A stretch of 64,000 nucleotides of DNA from Allobosea caraganae (GTDB taxonomy: Bacteria > Pseudomonadota > Alphaproteobacteria > Rhizobiales > Beijerinckiaceae). Numbering within the stretch: the first letter of the stretch is position 1; the number at the start of each line of letters is the position of its first letter. The translations under genes were made by a program, and so were the position numbers. This document shows, piece by piece, positions 1 through 8,997 of the stretch. The notes below the pieces were generated by a model, which did not search any database, was not told the origin of the DNA, and worked only from the letters and a program-made list of their open reading frames with translations. The stretch lies in contig NZ_QQTO01000021.1 of NCBI RefSeq assembly GCF_003351345.1, positions 186,001 through 250,000 of the forward strand. The letters are read 5' to 3'.

Positions 1-327
1 GAGGCGCGCGAGGCGAAGGCGCTGAGCCATGGCGAGCTGGCGCTCGATCCGGCGCGCCGCTCGGCTGCGTTCGCCGGACGCGAGCTCGGCCTGACCGCTA
101 TCGAGTTCGCCATGCTCGCGGCGATGCTGGCGCGGCCGCGCGTGGTGCTGGGGCGCGAGCAGCTGATGAGCGCGGCTTATGACGGCAAGGTCCATGTCTC
201 CGACCGGACCATCGACAGCCATATCCGCAACATCCGGGCGAAATGCGCCGCCGCCGGCTGCGCCAGCGCGATCGAGACCGTGCACGGCGTCGGCTTCCGG
301 CTCGGGGCCTGCGAGGCAGAGCGCTGA
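1..327 (+). CDS. OmpR/PhoB-family response regulator, C-terminal part
   Basis: Only the last 108 residues are in the window; the gene begins before base 1. What is visible is a winged-helix DNA-binding domain of the Trans_reg_C type. It has the usual recognition-helix region (SDRTIDSHIRNIRAK) and the terminal hairpin (ETVHGVGFRLG). The phospho-acceptor receiver domain must lie upstream. The stop codon overlaps the ATG of the downstream sensor kinase (ATGA), so the two form a two-component pair and are probably translationally coupled. The target genes cannot be read from the sequence. Confidence 0.9.
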   Translation, partial: EAREAKALSHGELALDPARRSAAFAGRELGLTAIEFAMLAAMLARPRVVLGREQLMSAAYDGKVHVSDRTIDSHIRNIRAKCAAAGCASAIETVHGVGFRLGACEAER

Positions 328-1964
328 TGGCGCCGGTGCGCCGCAAATGGCGGCCGACGCTGAGCATGATCGTCTTCGTCGTGCTGGTGACGGTGACGAT
401 GCTGCCGCTGATCGGCCTGTTCTTCTTCCGGCTCTACGAGAACCAGCTGATCCACCAGACCGAGTCGGAGCTGATCGCGCAGACGGCGGCTATCGCCGCG
501 ATCTATGCGCGGGAGGTCGAGGCCGATCCTGCGGCGCGCGCGCTGGCGCGGCCGGCAGGCTCCCAGGCTCCGACCCGCGACGAGTATCGCTCGCTCGCCG
601 CCCGCGAGCAGGCCATGCGCACGCCGGTCGGCGACTATCATCCGATCGAGCCGAGCCTCGACCTTGCCGGCGACGACATCCTGCCGCGCCGGCCCGATGC
701 GCGCGAGCCGGCCAAGCCCGCCGACCCGGCCTTTCTGGCGATCGGCGCCAGGCTGGCTGGCATCGTCACGGCGACGCAGGACGTGACGCTGGCCGGCTTC
801 CGCATTCTCGATCCGAATGGAACGGTGATCGCGGGACGCGAGGAACTCGGCCGTTCGCTGGCCGATGTCGAGGAGGTCGCGACGGCTCTGCGCGGGCGCT
901 ATGGCAATGCGCTGCGCGTGCGCATCTCTAACTCGCCGGCGCCGCCGCTCTATTCCTGGAGCCGCGGCACCGGCATCCGCGTCTTCGTGGCGATGCCTGT
1001 GATGGTCGATCAAGCGGTGGCGGGCGTCGTCTATGCCTCGCGCACGCCCAACAACATCTTCAAGCACCTCTTCGCCGAGCGGCGGAAGGTGATCTTCGCC
1101 GGCCTCGCCATCGCGCTCGTCACGGCGCTGATCGGCTTCGTCTTCGCGCGCACGATCACGCGGCCGATCCATGGGCTGATCGCGCAGACGCAGGCGATCG
1201 GCCATGGCGAGCGGGCGCAGGAGCCGCCGCCGGCGCATTACGGCACGCGCGAGATCGCCAGCCTGTCGCAGAGTTTTCACGAGATGGCCGAGCGGCTCTC
1301 GGAGCGCTCGGCCTATATCAGCACCTTCGCCACCCACGTCTCGCACGAGCTGAAATCGCCGCTGACCTCGATCCAGGGCGCAGCCGAGCTGATGAAGGAT
1401 TCCAGCGCTTCGATGAGCGAGGAGCAGCGCCAGCGCTTCCTTGGCAACATCATCGACGATACCCACCGCCTGACCCGGCTGCTGGATCGGCTGCGCGAGC
1501 TGGCGCGCGCGGATAATCCGCAAATGGCGGGCTCGACCACGCTTCAGGCGGTGGTGGGGCTGGTTCGCGATGCGTTTCCGGCGCTGATCATCACGGTCGA
1601 GGGCGAGCCCGAAAGCGTGCTCGGGCTGTCGCCCGACAATGCGCTGATCGTCCTCTCGCATCTCGCCGACAACGCGCAGCGCCACAACGCGAAGAACCTG
1701 CGCATCGCGGCGAGGCAGGTGAATGATAGACTTGAGCTGCGGGTGAGCGACGATGGCGACGGCATCGCGGCCAGCAATCGCGGGCGCATCTTCGACCCGT
1801 TCTTCACGACGCGGCGCGAGAGCGGCGGCACCGGCATGGGTCTCGGCATCGCCCAGTCGATGCTGCGCTCGCATGACGGGGCGATCGCGCTGGAGCCCTC
1901 GGAGGCCGGGACCGCCTTCACGATCCGGCTACCCTGGGCCGGGTGCGGTGGCATGCCAGCTTGA
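327..1964 (+). CDS. sensor histidine kinase (CreC-like sensor region)
   Basis: A 545-residue inner-membrane histidine kinase, partner of the response regulator it overlaps. Transmembrane helix 1 spans about residues 12-34, an extracytoplasmic sensor follows to about 250, and helix 2 spans about 254-274. A HAMP region comes next (ITRPIHGLI). The HisKA H-box is HVSHELKSP with phospho-acceptor His340, the N-box Asn is near 449, and the G boxes are GDGI and GTGMGLG. The sensor segment around ILDPNGTVIAG and LRGRYGN resembles the CreC type of extracytoplasmic domain; this is a pattern judgement. The ATG at 327 is preferred because it overlaps the regulator's stop. The signal sensed is unknown. Confidence 0.88.
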   Translation: MAPVRRKWRPTLSMIVFVVLVTVTMLPLIGLFFFRLYENQLIHQTESELIAQTAAIAAIYAREVEADPAARALARPAGSQAPTRDEYRSLAAREQAMRTPVGDYHPIEPSLDLAGDDILPRRPDAREPAKPADPAFLAIGARLAGIVTATQDVTLAGFRILDPNGTVIAGREELGRSLADVEEVATALRGRYGNALRVRISNSPAPPLYSWSRGTGIRVFVAMPVMVDQAVAGVVYASRTPNNIFKHLFAERRKVIFAGLAIALVTALIGFVFARTITRPIHGLIAQTQAIGHGERAQEPPPAHYGTREIASLSQSFHEMAERLSERSAYISTFATHVSHELKSPLTSIQGAAELMKDSSASMSEEQRQRFLGNIIDDTHRLTRLLDRLRELARADNPQMAGSTTLQAVVGLVRDAFPALIITVEGEPESVLGLSPDNALIVLSHLADNAQRHNAKNLRIAARQVNDRLELRVSDDGDGIAASNRGRIFDPFFTTRRESGGTGMGLGIAQSMLRSHDGAIALEPSEAGTAFTIRLPWAGCGGMPA

Positions 1965-1998
1965 CGCCCGGGCCTGCTCTGCTCCAGACTGCGCGCAT

Positions 1999-2110
1999 TC
2001 CAGGGAGATCCCCGGCAAGGGGCTGAGAAACCGCTGGCAGACCGGGCAACCGGGAAAGCGCGCGGAAATCCTTCGAACCTGATCCGGTTCATACCGGCGG
2101 AGGGATTGGA
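1999..2110 (+). promoter_or_regulatory. TPP riboswitch (thi-box)
   Basis: The leader of thiO carries the conserved TPP aptamer core. GGGGCTGAGA (2018-2027) forms the pyrimidine-sensor side. CCTTCGAACCTGATCCGG (2070-2087) and the following GCGGAGGGA close the pyrophosphate-sensor helix. TCCA at 1999-2002 can pair with TGGA at 2107-2110 to make P1. Thiamine pyrophosphate binding should lower expression of the downstream thiOSGE genes. The 69 bases between aptamer and start codon leave room for an expression platform that masks the GAGGAG ribosome binding site. Confidence 0.93.
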
Positions 2111-2179
2111 TTTCGCGGCACGCGCCGGCAGCCCCACGGGTTGCAGAACTCCTTCCCCAAGCCGGGCGAGGAGATTGCG

Positions 2180-3427
2180 ATGAGAGGCCCGCCACACACC
2201 ACATTTCGCCGGGCGGAGATCGGCTCGCCAGCCGGCGTGCCCGTGATTCCGGCCCAGACCGATATCGCCATCATCGGCGGCGGGCTGATCGGCCTGTCGA
2301 TCGGCTGGCGGCTGGCGCGGCGCGGGCTCGACGTCACCGTGTTCGAGCGCGGCACGACCGGGCAGGGCGCCAGCCTCGCCGCAACCGGGATGCTCGCCGC
2401 CGCCGCCGAGCTGGAGCCGGGAGGCGAGGAGCATGTGCCGCTTTCGCTGGAGAGCCAGCGACTCTGGCCGGGCTTTGCCCGCGAGCTGGAGGCCGATAGC
2501 GGGCTATCGATCGATTATCGCAGTGATGGCGTGCTGCTCGTCGCGCTCGGGCGCGAGGAGGTCGAGCGGTTGCGCTTCCGGCATGAGGCGCAGAAGCGGG
2601 TGGGGCTTTCGGCGCAATGGCTCGGCGGGCCGGAGGCGCGGGCGCTGGAGCCGGGTCTGCGGCCCTCGGTGATCGCCGGCATCTTCTGCCCCGACGATCA
2701 CCAGGTCGATCCGCCGCGCGTGATGGCGGCGCTGCGGCAGGCCTATCTCGCGCTCGGCGGGCATCTGGTCGAGGGCTGCGAGGCCGAGCCGGAGCTGGCC
2801 GGCGGGCGGGCCGTCGGCGTCGTGACGCCGGGCGGTGTCTGCAAGGCGCGGGTCGTGCTCGTGGCCGGCGGCGCCTGGACGAAGCTCGCGGGGCTCGACA
2901 TTCCCGTGCGCCCGCTCAAGGGCCAATCGCTGGCGCTGCGCAGCACGCCGGAGACCGGCGGGCTCTCGCGCGTGGTCTGGACCGAGCAGGTCCATCTCGC
3001 GCCGAAGAGCGACGGCACGCTGATCGTCGGCGCCACCATGGAGGAGCGTGGCTTTGACGACACGGTCACCGCCGGCGGCGTCTATGCCCTGCTCGACGGC
3101 GCGCGCCGCGCCTTACCCTCGATCGAGGAGATGCCGGTCGAGGCGATCTGGACCGGCTTCCGCCCGACCTCGCTCGACGATGCGCCGATCCTCGGCGAGA
3201 CCGGCATCGCCAACCTGCTGGTCGCGACCGGGCATCACCGCAATGGCTATCTGCTCGCACCGGTGACGGCGGCGGCGCTCGAAGAACTCATCACCGACAA
3301 CCGCATCACGGGGCCGGCGGCGCATTTCGGCGCGGCCCGCTTCGCGGCCATCAAAGCATTTTCAAGCGAAGTGGAGACCGGTTCGCGTCAAGAAAATGCG
3401 TCCACGCAAGAAGAGGCTGCAGAATGA
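2180..3427 (+). CDS. thiO: glycine oxidase ThiO
   Basis: FAD-dependent amine oxidase (DAO fold) that converts glycine to the dehydroglycine used by ThiG to build the thiazole ring of thiamine. The FAD-binding GGGLIG motif lies at residues 33-38 after a roughly 28-residue N-terminal extension. A C-terminal FAD-contact region is seen near RPTSLDDAPILG and ATGHHRNGYLLAP. ATG 2180 is chosen because GAGGAG lies seven bases upstream; an in-frame TTG at 2141 has no such site. It lies downstream of the TPP riboswitch and overlaps thiS by ATGA. The last 25 or so residues are hydrophilic and appear to be encoded by a palindromic repeat at 3352-3400. Confidence 0.93.
   Translation: MRGPPHTTFRRAEIGSPAGVPVIPAQTDIAIIGGGLIGLSIGWRLARRGLDVTVFERGTTGQGASLAATGMLAAAAELEPGGEEHVPLSLESQRLWPGFARELEADSGLSIDYRSDGVLLVALGREEVERLRFRHEAQKRVGLSAQWLGGPEARALEPGLRPSVIAGIFCPDDHQVDPPRVMAALRQAYLALGGHLVEGCEAEPELAGGRAVGVVTPGGVCKARVVLVAGGAWTKLAGLDIPVRPLKGQSLALRSTPETGGLSRVVWTEQVHLAPKSDGTLIVGATMEERGFDDTVTAGGVYALLDGARRALPSIEEMPVEAIWTGFRPTSLDDAPILGETGIANLLVATGHHRNGYLLAPVTAAALEELITDNRITGPAAHFGAARFAAIKAFSSEVETGSRQENASTQEEAAE
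3352..3400. repeat. palindromic repeat within the 3' end of thiO
   Basis: GCATTTTC near the start is matched by its reverse complement GAAAATGC near the end, with inner CGAA/TTCG arms around GTGGAGACCGG. This resembles the short 'GCATTTTC...CCGGTTCGCGT...GAAAATGC' palindromes I know from between genes in rhizobial genomes. Here it is translated as the ThiO tail in an open frame. Confidence 0.6.
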
Positions 3428-3636
3428 AACTCATCGTCAATGGCGAGGACCGCGACAGCGCGGCCAAGGACCTCGCGGCGCTCTGGCAGGAAGAGACCGC
3501 CGAGCTTGAGCTGTCCGGCCCGCAGGGCTTCGCCATCGCGCTGAATGGCGAGGTGGTGCGGCGCACAGAGTGGTCGCAGACGCCGCTCTCCAGCGGCGAC
3601 CAGGTCGAGATCATCCGCGCGTTCTCGGGAGGCTGA
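3424..3636 (+). CDS. thiS: sulfur carrier protein ThiS
   Basis: A 70-residue beta-grasp, ubiquitin-like protein that ends in the diagnostic Gly-Gly. ThiF adenylates this terminus, and the resulting thiocarboxylate donates sulfur to ThiG. Length and the FSGG terminus match the family. The start ATG overlaps the thiO stop (ATGA), and the stop lies one base before the thiG start, so the three are translated as a unit. No thiF is present in the window. Confidence 0.95.
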   Translation: MKLIVNGEDRDSAAKDLAALWQEETAELELSGPQGFAIALNGEVVRRTEWSQTPLSSGDQVEIIRAFSGG

Positions 3637-3637
3637 T

Positions 3638-4410
<773 letters not shown>

Positions 4411-4414
<4 letters not shown>

Positions 4415-5208
4415 GGGCGCTGCCCGACCGGTTGCTCGTGGTTACCGACCGGCATCAGGCGCGGCGGCCGCTGGAGGAGGTGGTCGCGGCTGCGCTCGAG
4501 GGCGGGGCGCGGTGGGTGTGGCTGCGTGATCGCGATCTTGAGGCCGGTGAGCGTAGGGAGCTGGCGCAGCGGCTCTTGCGGCTGACCGAAGCGGCCGGGG
4601 CGGTGCTGACGATTGGCGGGGATGCCGGGCTGGCGGCGGAGGTTGGGGCGTCGGGCGTGCACCTGTCATCCGCCATGTTGGAAACGGGCAAGATTGCCTC
4701 CCCCGTCATGGTCGGGCTTGTCCCGACCATCCACGCCTTTGCGCGGGATGGGCTGGGCGTGTCGCTAATCGAAAGCCCGCGCCCACCGCCAGCGTTGCAA
4801 GACGTGGATGCTCGGCACAAGGCCGAGCATGACGGGGAGGGCGTCAGGGCGTTGCTTGGCATGTCCGCACATGGCGAGGCGGATATCCGTGCAGCCATTG
4901 CAGCGGGAGCCGATTACGTCACGCTGAGCCCGGTCTTCGAGACGGCGAGTAAGCCGGGCTATGGCCCGGCTTTAGGGTTGGCTGCAATCGAGCGCGCGGC
5001 CAAGCTTGGCGTTCCGATCATCGCGCTCGGCGGTGTCACGCCGGAGCGGGCAGCGCAGTGTCTGGAAGCTGGCGCCGCAGGTATCGCGGTGATGGGCGAG
5101 GTGATGCGGGCAGACGATCCGGCTGCGGTCGTGCGTCGCTATATGGAAGCACTACGGTCCTCCAGCTCGCGCGGGGAACCCTCTCCCGGATGGGAGAGGG
5201 CAGGGTGA
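4411..5208 (+). CDS. thiE: thiamine-phosphate synthase ThiE with repeat-derived insertion
   Basis: TIM-barrel protein of the ThiE/TenI family, joining thiazole phosphate and HMP pyrophosphate. VVTDRH at the start, GVHL near residue 82, GMSAH near 150 and SPVFETASK near 173-181 are family motifs. At 265 residues it is about 50 longer than usual ThiE (about 210). The excess is residues 97-142, encoded exactly by a palindromic repeat (4701-4837), plus a tail from about 250 encoded by a second repeat. The frame stays open through both. The usual VHLGQxD Asp is absent (VHLSSAM), so a TenI-like thiazole tautomerase role is an alternative. The GTG start overlaps the thiG stop. Confidence 0.85.
4701..4837. 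repeat. palindromic repeat inserted in thiE
   Basis: A 137-base element with perfect 10-base terminal inverted repeats, CCCCGTCATG and CATGACGGGG. Each end folds further (GGTCGGGCTTGTCCCGACC and GCTCGGCACAAGGCCGAGC). A second copy of the family lies between genes at 25825-25916. Here it is translated in frame within thiE. Confidence 0.85.
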
Positions 5209-5327
5209 GGGCCGGACGTCAGACACTGTAGCCGTGAGCTGACCACGGCTCTGTTTCCGTTTCACTGGTTTGCCGTTCGGCCCTCATCCGCCGCGGCCGC
5301 GGCACCTTCTCCCGCACGGGAGAAGGG
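5179..5327. repeat. palindromic repeat overlapping the thiE stop
   Basis: Two hairpins bound the element: CCCTCTCCC/GGGAGAGGG (5179-5200) and CTTCTCCCG/CGGGAGAAG (5306-5325). Internal GGGTGAGGGCCG and CGGCCCTCATCC segments also pair. The first 30 bases encode the end of ThiE. It is the same family as 11675-11835. The remaining intergenic bases to 5384 hold nothing else I recognise. Confidence 0.75.
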
Positions 5328-5384
5328 AAGAGAGCCGCTCGCCCGGTCGGGCTGTTTGCGCCCGTCCGGAGGAGGACGGCCGGC

Positions 5385-6590
5385 TCAGAGATCCTCGACC
5401 CGGCTGAAGCGCACGATCGAGTCCGGGCGCTCCTCGATGCCGGGCAGCAGCTCCAGGCCCAGCCCCGGCTTGTCGGTCATGGTGATCATGCCGTTCTCCG
5501 CCTTGGGCAGCTCGGTCACCAACTCGGTGTACCAGCCAGTGTAGAAGGCCCGCACCGATTCCTGGATCAGCGCGTTGCGGGCGTGCAGCGAGAAGTGGCA
5601 GGAGGCCGCGTAGACCACCGGACCGGTGCAGTCATGCGGCGCCACCGGGGTGTGCCAGGCCTCGGCCATGCCGGCGATCTTGCGGGCTTCCGAGAGGCCG
5701 CCGCACCAGGACAGGTCGAGCATCACCACGCCCGCCGCGCCGGTCTCCAGGTAGTCGCGGAAGGAGTGGGTATAGGCCAGCGTCTCGGAGGCGCAGACCC
5801 AGGCCTTGGAGTGGCGGGCGTATTCGCCGAGGTCGTGGACGTTGTCGAGGCGGAACGGGTCCTCGTGCCAGTAGGTGTCGAACTCGGCCAGCCGCTCGGC
5901 CAGTTTCTTCGCCATGGGCAGGCTCCAGAGCGAGTGGAACTCGACCATGATGTCCATCTTGTCGCCGACTGCCTTCCTGATCTTGCGGAAGGGCTCCAGC
6001 GCCGTGTTGAGCTCCTGGGGCGAGATGTCCCAGCCGGCGGTGCGCTCGGCGGCGATGTCGAAGGGCCAGATCTTCATGCCGGTGATGCCCTGCTCCAGCA
6101 GGGAGTGGGCAAGCTCGTCGGCGCGGTAGAGGAAGCCTTCGAGGTCCTCGTAGGGGCCGCCCTGCTCGCCGACATGCCAGTTGGCGACGGCCTGCGAGCG
6201 GGCGTCGCGGATGTACTTGTAGCCCGCGCAGGTGTTGTAGGTGCGGATCGTGTCGCGGGTCTTGCCGCCGAGCGCGACCGAAACCGGCTGGCCGATCGCC
6301 TTGCCGTAGATGTCCCAGAGCGCGATGTCGACGGCGGAGTTGCCGCGCGTCTCGACGCCGGAGCCGCGCCAGCCGAGATAGTTGTTCAGGCTGGCATTGC
6401 GCGCCTCGATCTGGAGCGGGTCCTTGCCCAGGAGCTTCGGCGCGACGCTCTCGTGCAGGTAGGCCTCGACCGCGGCGGCGCCCATGAAGGTCTCGCCGAG
6501 GCCGACGAGCCCTTCATCGGTGTGGAGCCTGACCCAGACGAGATTGCCGAATTCGGTCAGGCGGATGGTTTCGACGGCTGTGATCTTCAT
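5385..6590 (-). CDS. enolase-superfamily (MR/MLE) dehydratase or cycloisomerase
   Basis: A 401-residue member of the mandelate racemase/muconate lactonizing group, acting on a sugar acid or its lactone. Visible active-site residues are Lys173 in GMKIW, metal ligands Glu217 (VEFHS), Glu243 (WHEDP) and Glu269 (CASET), and the APHDCTGP loop. It resembles galactarolactone cycloisomerase-type proteins, but the substrate is not certain. It is the last gene of the gntR-dctQMP-enolase operon, 8 bases after the previous enolase gene. A close paralogue lies at 17041-18240. ATG 6590 begins the canonical MKITAVE strand; the ribosome binding site is weak. Confidence 0.88.
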   Translation of the reverse strand: MKITAVETIRLTEFGNLVWVRLHTDEGLVGLGETFMGAAAVEAYLHESVAPKLLGKDPLQIEARNASLNNYLGWRGSGVETRGNSAVDIALWDIYGKAIGQPVSVALGGKTRDTIRTYNTCAGYKYIRDARSQAVANWHVGEQGGPYEDLEGFLYRADELAHSLLEQGITGMKIWPFDIAAERTAGWDISPQELNTALEPFRKIRKAVGDKMDIMVEFHSLWSLPMAKKLAERLAEFDTYWHEDPFRLDNVHDLGEYARHSKAWVCASETLAYTHSFRDYLETGAAGVVMLDLSWCGGLSEARKIAGMAEAWHTPVAPHDCTGPVVYAASCHFSLHARNALIQESVRAFYTGWYTELVTELPKAENGMITMTDKPGLGLELLPGIEERPDSIVRFSRVEDL

Positions 6591-6598
6591 CTTCAATC

Positions 6599-7717
6599 TC
6601 AAGCGATCGACTTGGCGTAGCGGCTGATAGCGTCTGCCGTCGGCGTGGTGCCGGCGCCGGGACGCTGTGGCCGCAGGAAATAGCCGTCGACGACATTGGC
6701 GGGCTCGACGAAGGCGTCCTTGATCCAGGGGATGTATTCCAGCAGCGGCGTAGCCTGGTGCCAGTAGGAGAGGTGGACATGGACCTGGCTCATCTCGCCG
6801 GCATGGGGCGCGACGGGCAGGCGGCTGGCCAGCGCCAGCTCGGCGACCTGGATGTATTCGGTGATGCCGCCGAGGCGGGTCACGTCGGGCTGGACGTAAT
6901 GGATCGCGTCGGCGGCGATGAAGGCGCGGAAGGCGTCGAGCGAATAGAGCTGCTCGCCGAGCGCGACCGGGATCGAGGTCGACTTTGCCAGCGCCGCATG
7001 CGAGCCGACATCGTCGTACCAGAGCGGCTCCTCGAACCAGAGGATGTCGAGCCCCTCGGCGCGGGCGCAGAAGCGCTTGCAGGTCGGCAGGTCCCATTTG
7101 CCGTTGCCGTCGATCGCCATGGTGACATGGTCGCCGATGGCGCGGCGCACGGCTTCCAGGCGGTGGATGTCGGTGCCGATATCGGCATGGCCGACCTTGA
7201 TCTTGACGCGCCGGAAGCCGTCGCGCTCGACCGCCATGCGGGCGCCTTCGACGAGCTCGTCCTTGGGGATCGAGAGCCAGCCGATATCGGTGTTGTAGGC
7301 GTCGAGCTTCTGCTTGGTGGCGCCGCCGAGCAGGTGCCAGAGCGGCACGCCGGCCTTCTTGGCCTTGAGGTCCCAGAGCGCGACGTCGACGGCGGCGAGC
7401 GCGAGCTGGGTGATGCCGGCGCGGCCGACCCATTGCAGGGCGGGGTTGCGGGCGAGCTTGAGCCAGAGCCGCGTGATCTCGGAGGCGTCCTCGCCCATCA
7501 GCAAGGGCGCGTAGCAGTCGCGGATGCAGGAGGTGATCAGGCGGTCGGAGGGCAGATCGGCATGGGTGCCGGTGAAGCCGTAGCCCTCAAGGCCGTCCTC
7601 GGTGACGATCTTCGTGCCGACGACGCCCCAATGGCTGATGCGGTGGGTCGAGTCGGCGATCGAGCCGCCAGTGACCGGGATGTGCAGGATGAAGGGTTCG
7701 ATACGGGCAATTTTCAT
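6599..7717 (-). CDS. enolase-superfamily (MR/MLE) dehydratase
   Basis: A 372-residue enolase-superfamily enzyme of a different subgroup from its neighbour. It shows the Lys172-x-Lys174 pair (VKIKVG), metal ligands Asp203 (AIDGNGKWD), Glu229/230 (FEEP) and Glu255 (LGEQ), and His305 in APHAG. The KxK and His layout is that of mandelate-racemase-type acid sugar dehydratases. It follows the TRAP binding-protein gene in the same operon, separated by a palindromic repeat, so it probably acts on the imported sugar acid. Exact substrate unknown. Confidence 0.88.
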   Translation of the reverse strand: MKIARIEPFILHIPVTGGSIADSTHRISHWGVVGTKIVTEDGLEGYGFTGTHADLPSDRLITSCIRDCYAPLLMGEDASEITRLWLKLARNPALQWVGRAGITQLALAAVDVALWDLKAKKAGVPLWHLLGGATKQKLDAYNTDIGWLSIPKDELVEGARMAVERDGFRRVKIKVGHADIGTDIHRLEAVRRAIGDHVTMAIDGNGKWDLPTCKRFCARAEGLDILWFEEPLWYDDVGSHAALAKSTSIPVALGEQLYSLDAFRAFIAADAIHYVQPDVTRLGGITEYIQVAELALASRLPVAPHAGEMSQVHVHLSYWHQATPLLEYIPWIKDAFVEPANVVDGYFLRPQRPGAGTTPTADAISRYAKSIA

Positions 7718-7748
7718 TGTTGAACCTTAAGTGATCCGGCCGACTGAT

Positions 7749-7832
7749 CGTCATTGCGAGGAGCGCAGCGACGAAGCAATCCAGGGGGAGTGCGTGAGGC
7801 CCCTGGATTGCTTCGCTGCGTTCGCAATGACG
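7749..7832. repeat. palindromic repeat between dctP and the enolase genes
   Basis: The ends CGTCATTGCGA and TCGCAATGACG are perfect inverted repeats, with inner GAAGCAATCCAGGGG/CCCCTGGATTGCTTC arms. A longer relative lies at 55687-55816. It sits in the 228-base gap after dctP. A smaller CCCGGGT/ACCCGGG hairpin follows nearer the dctP stop. Confidence 0.85.
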
Positions 7833-7945
7833 CGGATTGAATAGCCTTGATCGAAGCCTATCTCGCCGGCCCGGGTTTGCGCTGCTCACCCGGGACGACG
7901 TGATCTGCTTCCAGTGCATCGCAAGTCACGATGCGGGCCTTCCGA

Positions 7946-8962
7946 TCAGTTGGTGCCGCGGATCTTGGCGAGGTCGGCCTTGAGACGCTCGATCGTCTCC
8001 TTGCCGATGGTCGCCTCGTGGCGCTGGTACACGGCGGCGGTCGCCTCGCGCATCTTCGTCAGCTCGGCTGGCGCGACCTCGGAGACCTGCATGCCCTGCT
8101 TCTTCAGGTTCTCGAACGACTTGTCGTTGAGCTCGCGCGAGACGCGGCGCTCCTCGTCGCGGCCGACGATCGAGCAATCGGTCAGGATGGTCTGCTCCTC
8201 CGCGGAGAGCTGGTCCCAGAGCTTCTTGGAATAGAGCGCCAGGAACGGAGTGTAGGCGTGGCGCGTCATCGTCAGGTATTTCTGCACCTCGTAGAGCTTG
8301 GAGGTGTCGATGGTGACGAGCGGGTTCTCCTGGCCGTCGATCGCGTGCGTCTCCAGCGCGGCGAAGACCTCGCCGAAGGCCATCGGGGTGGCGTTGGTGC
8401 CCATGCTCTTGAAGCTGTCGAGGAAGATGTTGTTCTGCATCACGCGGACCTTGAGGCCGGTGAGCTCGTCGGCCTTGGAGACGGCGCGCTTCGAGTTGGT
8501 CAGGTTGCGGAAGCCGTTCTCCCAGTAGGACAGGTTGACGACGCCGAAGCCCGGCAGCTTGTCGGAGATGTACTTGCCGAAGGCGCCGTCGAGGACGGTG
8601 TCGGCCTCCTTCTCGTTGCTGAAGAGGAAGGGCAGGTCGAAGACGCCGAGCTCGGGCATGATGCCGACCAGCGGCGAGGAGGAGGTGATCACCATCTCCT
8701 GCGTGCCGGCGCGCAGCGCCTGCGTCGCCTGCAGGTCGCCGCCGAGCGCGCCGCCCCAGAAGGCCTGGAGCTTGAGCTTGCCGCCCGACTTGTCGGCCAT
8801 GCAGGCCTTCATCTTGGCGACGCCGTTGCCGACCGGATGGTCCTCGTTGATGCCGTTGGAGACGCGGATGTTGCGCTCCTTGATCTGGGCCTGGGCGGCG
8901 GTGCCGGCCAGCGCCGCGAGGGCTACGCCGGCCAGGATCGAGACGAGACGGGTTTTGAACAT
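7946..8962 (-). CDS. dctP: TRAP transporter substrate-binding protein (DctP)
   Basis: A 338-residue periplasmic receptor of the DctP family with a Sec signal peptide (about 1-25, cleaving after AQA). The family hallmarks NGFRNLTNSKR and LTGLKVRVMQN are present, including the arginine that normally grips the substrate carboxylate. It delivers an organic or sugar acid to DctQM. It is transcribed after dctQ and dctM and before two enolase-superfamily genes, which suggests a hexuronate or aldonate substrate (inference). Confidence 0.93.
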   Translation of the reverse strand: MFKTRLVSILAGVALAALAGTAAQAQIKERNIRVSNGINEDHPVGNGVAKMKACMADKSGGKLKLQAFWGGALGGDLQATQALRAGTQEMVITSSSPLVGIMPELGVFDLPFLFSNEKEADTVLDGAFGKYISDKLPGFGVVNLSYWENGFRNLTNSKRAVSKADELTGLKVRVMQNNIFLDSFKSMGTNATPMAFGEVFAALETHAIDGQENPLVTIDTSKLYEVQKYLTMTRHAYTPFLALYSKKLWDQLSAEEQTILTDCSIVGRDEERRVSRELNDKSFENLKKQGMQVSEVAPAELTKMREATAAVYQRHEATIGKETIERLKADLAKIRGTN

Positions 8963-8997
8963 GGCTTTCTCCCTGTTTGCCTTGTTGTGGGTTGGGA

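Noticed and set aside
177..1874. Long open frame on the minus strand opposite the sensor kinase (565 codons)
   Set aside because: Arg/Asp/Ala-rich and without motifs. It lies antisense to a clear histidine kinase and arises from GC-rich third positions. Similar long antisense frames at 8977-10323, 19108-20715, 31827-33737, 37267-38787, 38787-40388, 40515-42128 and 61221-63179 were dropped for the same reason.
6591..7433. N-terminal extension of the enolase-superfamily gene at 5385
   Set aside because: The open frame continues upstream, but that part is a shadow of the other enolase gene. The canonical MKITAVE start at 6590 is kept.
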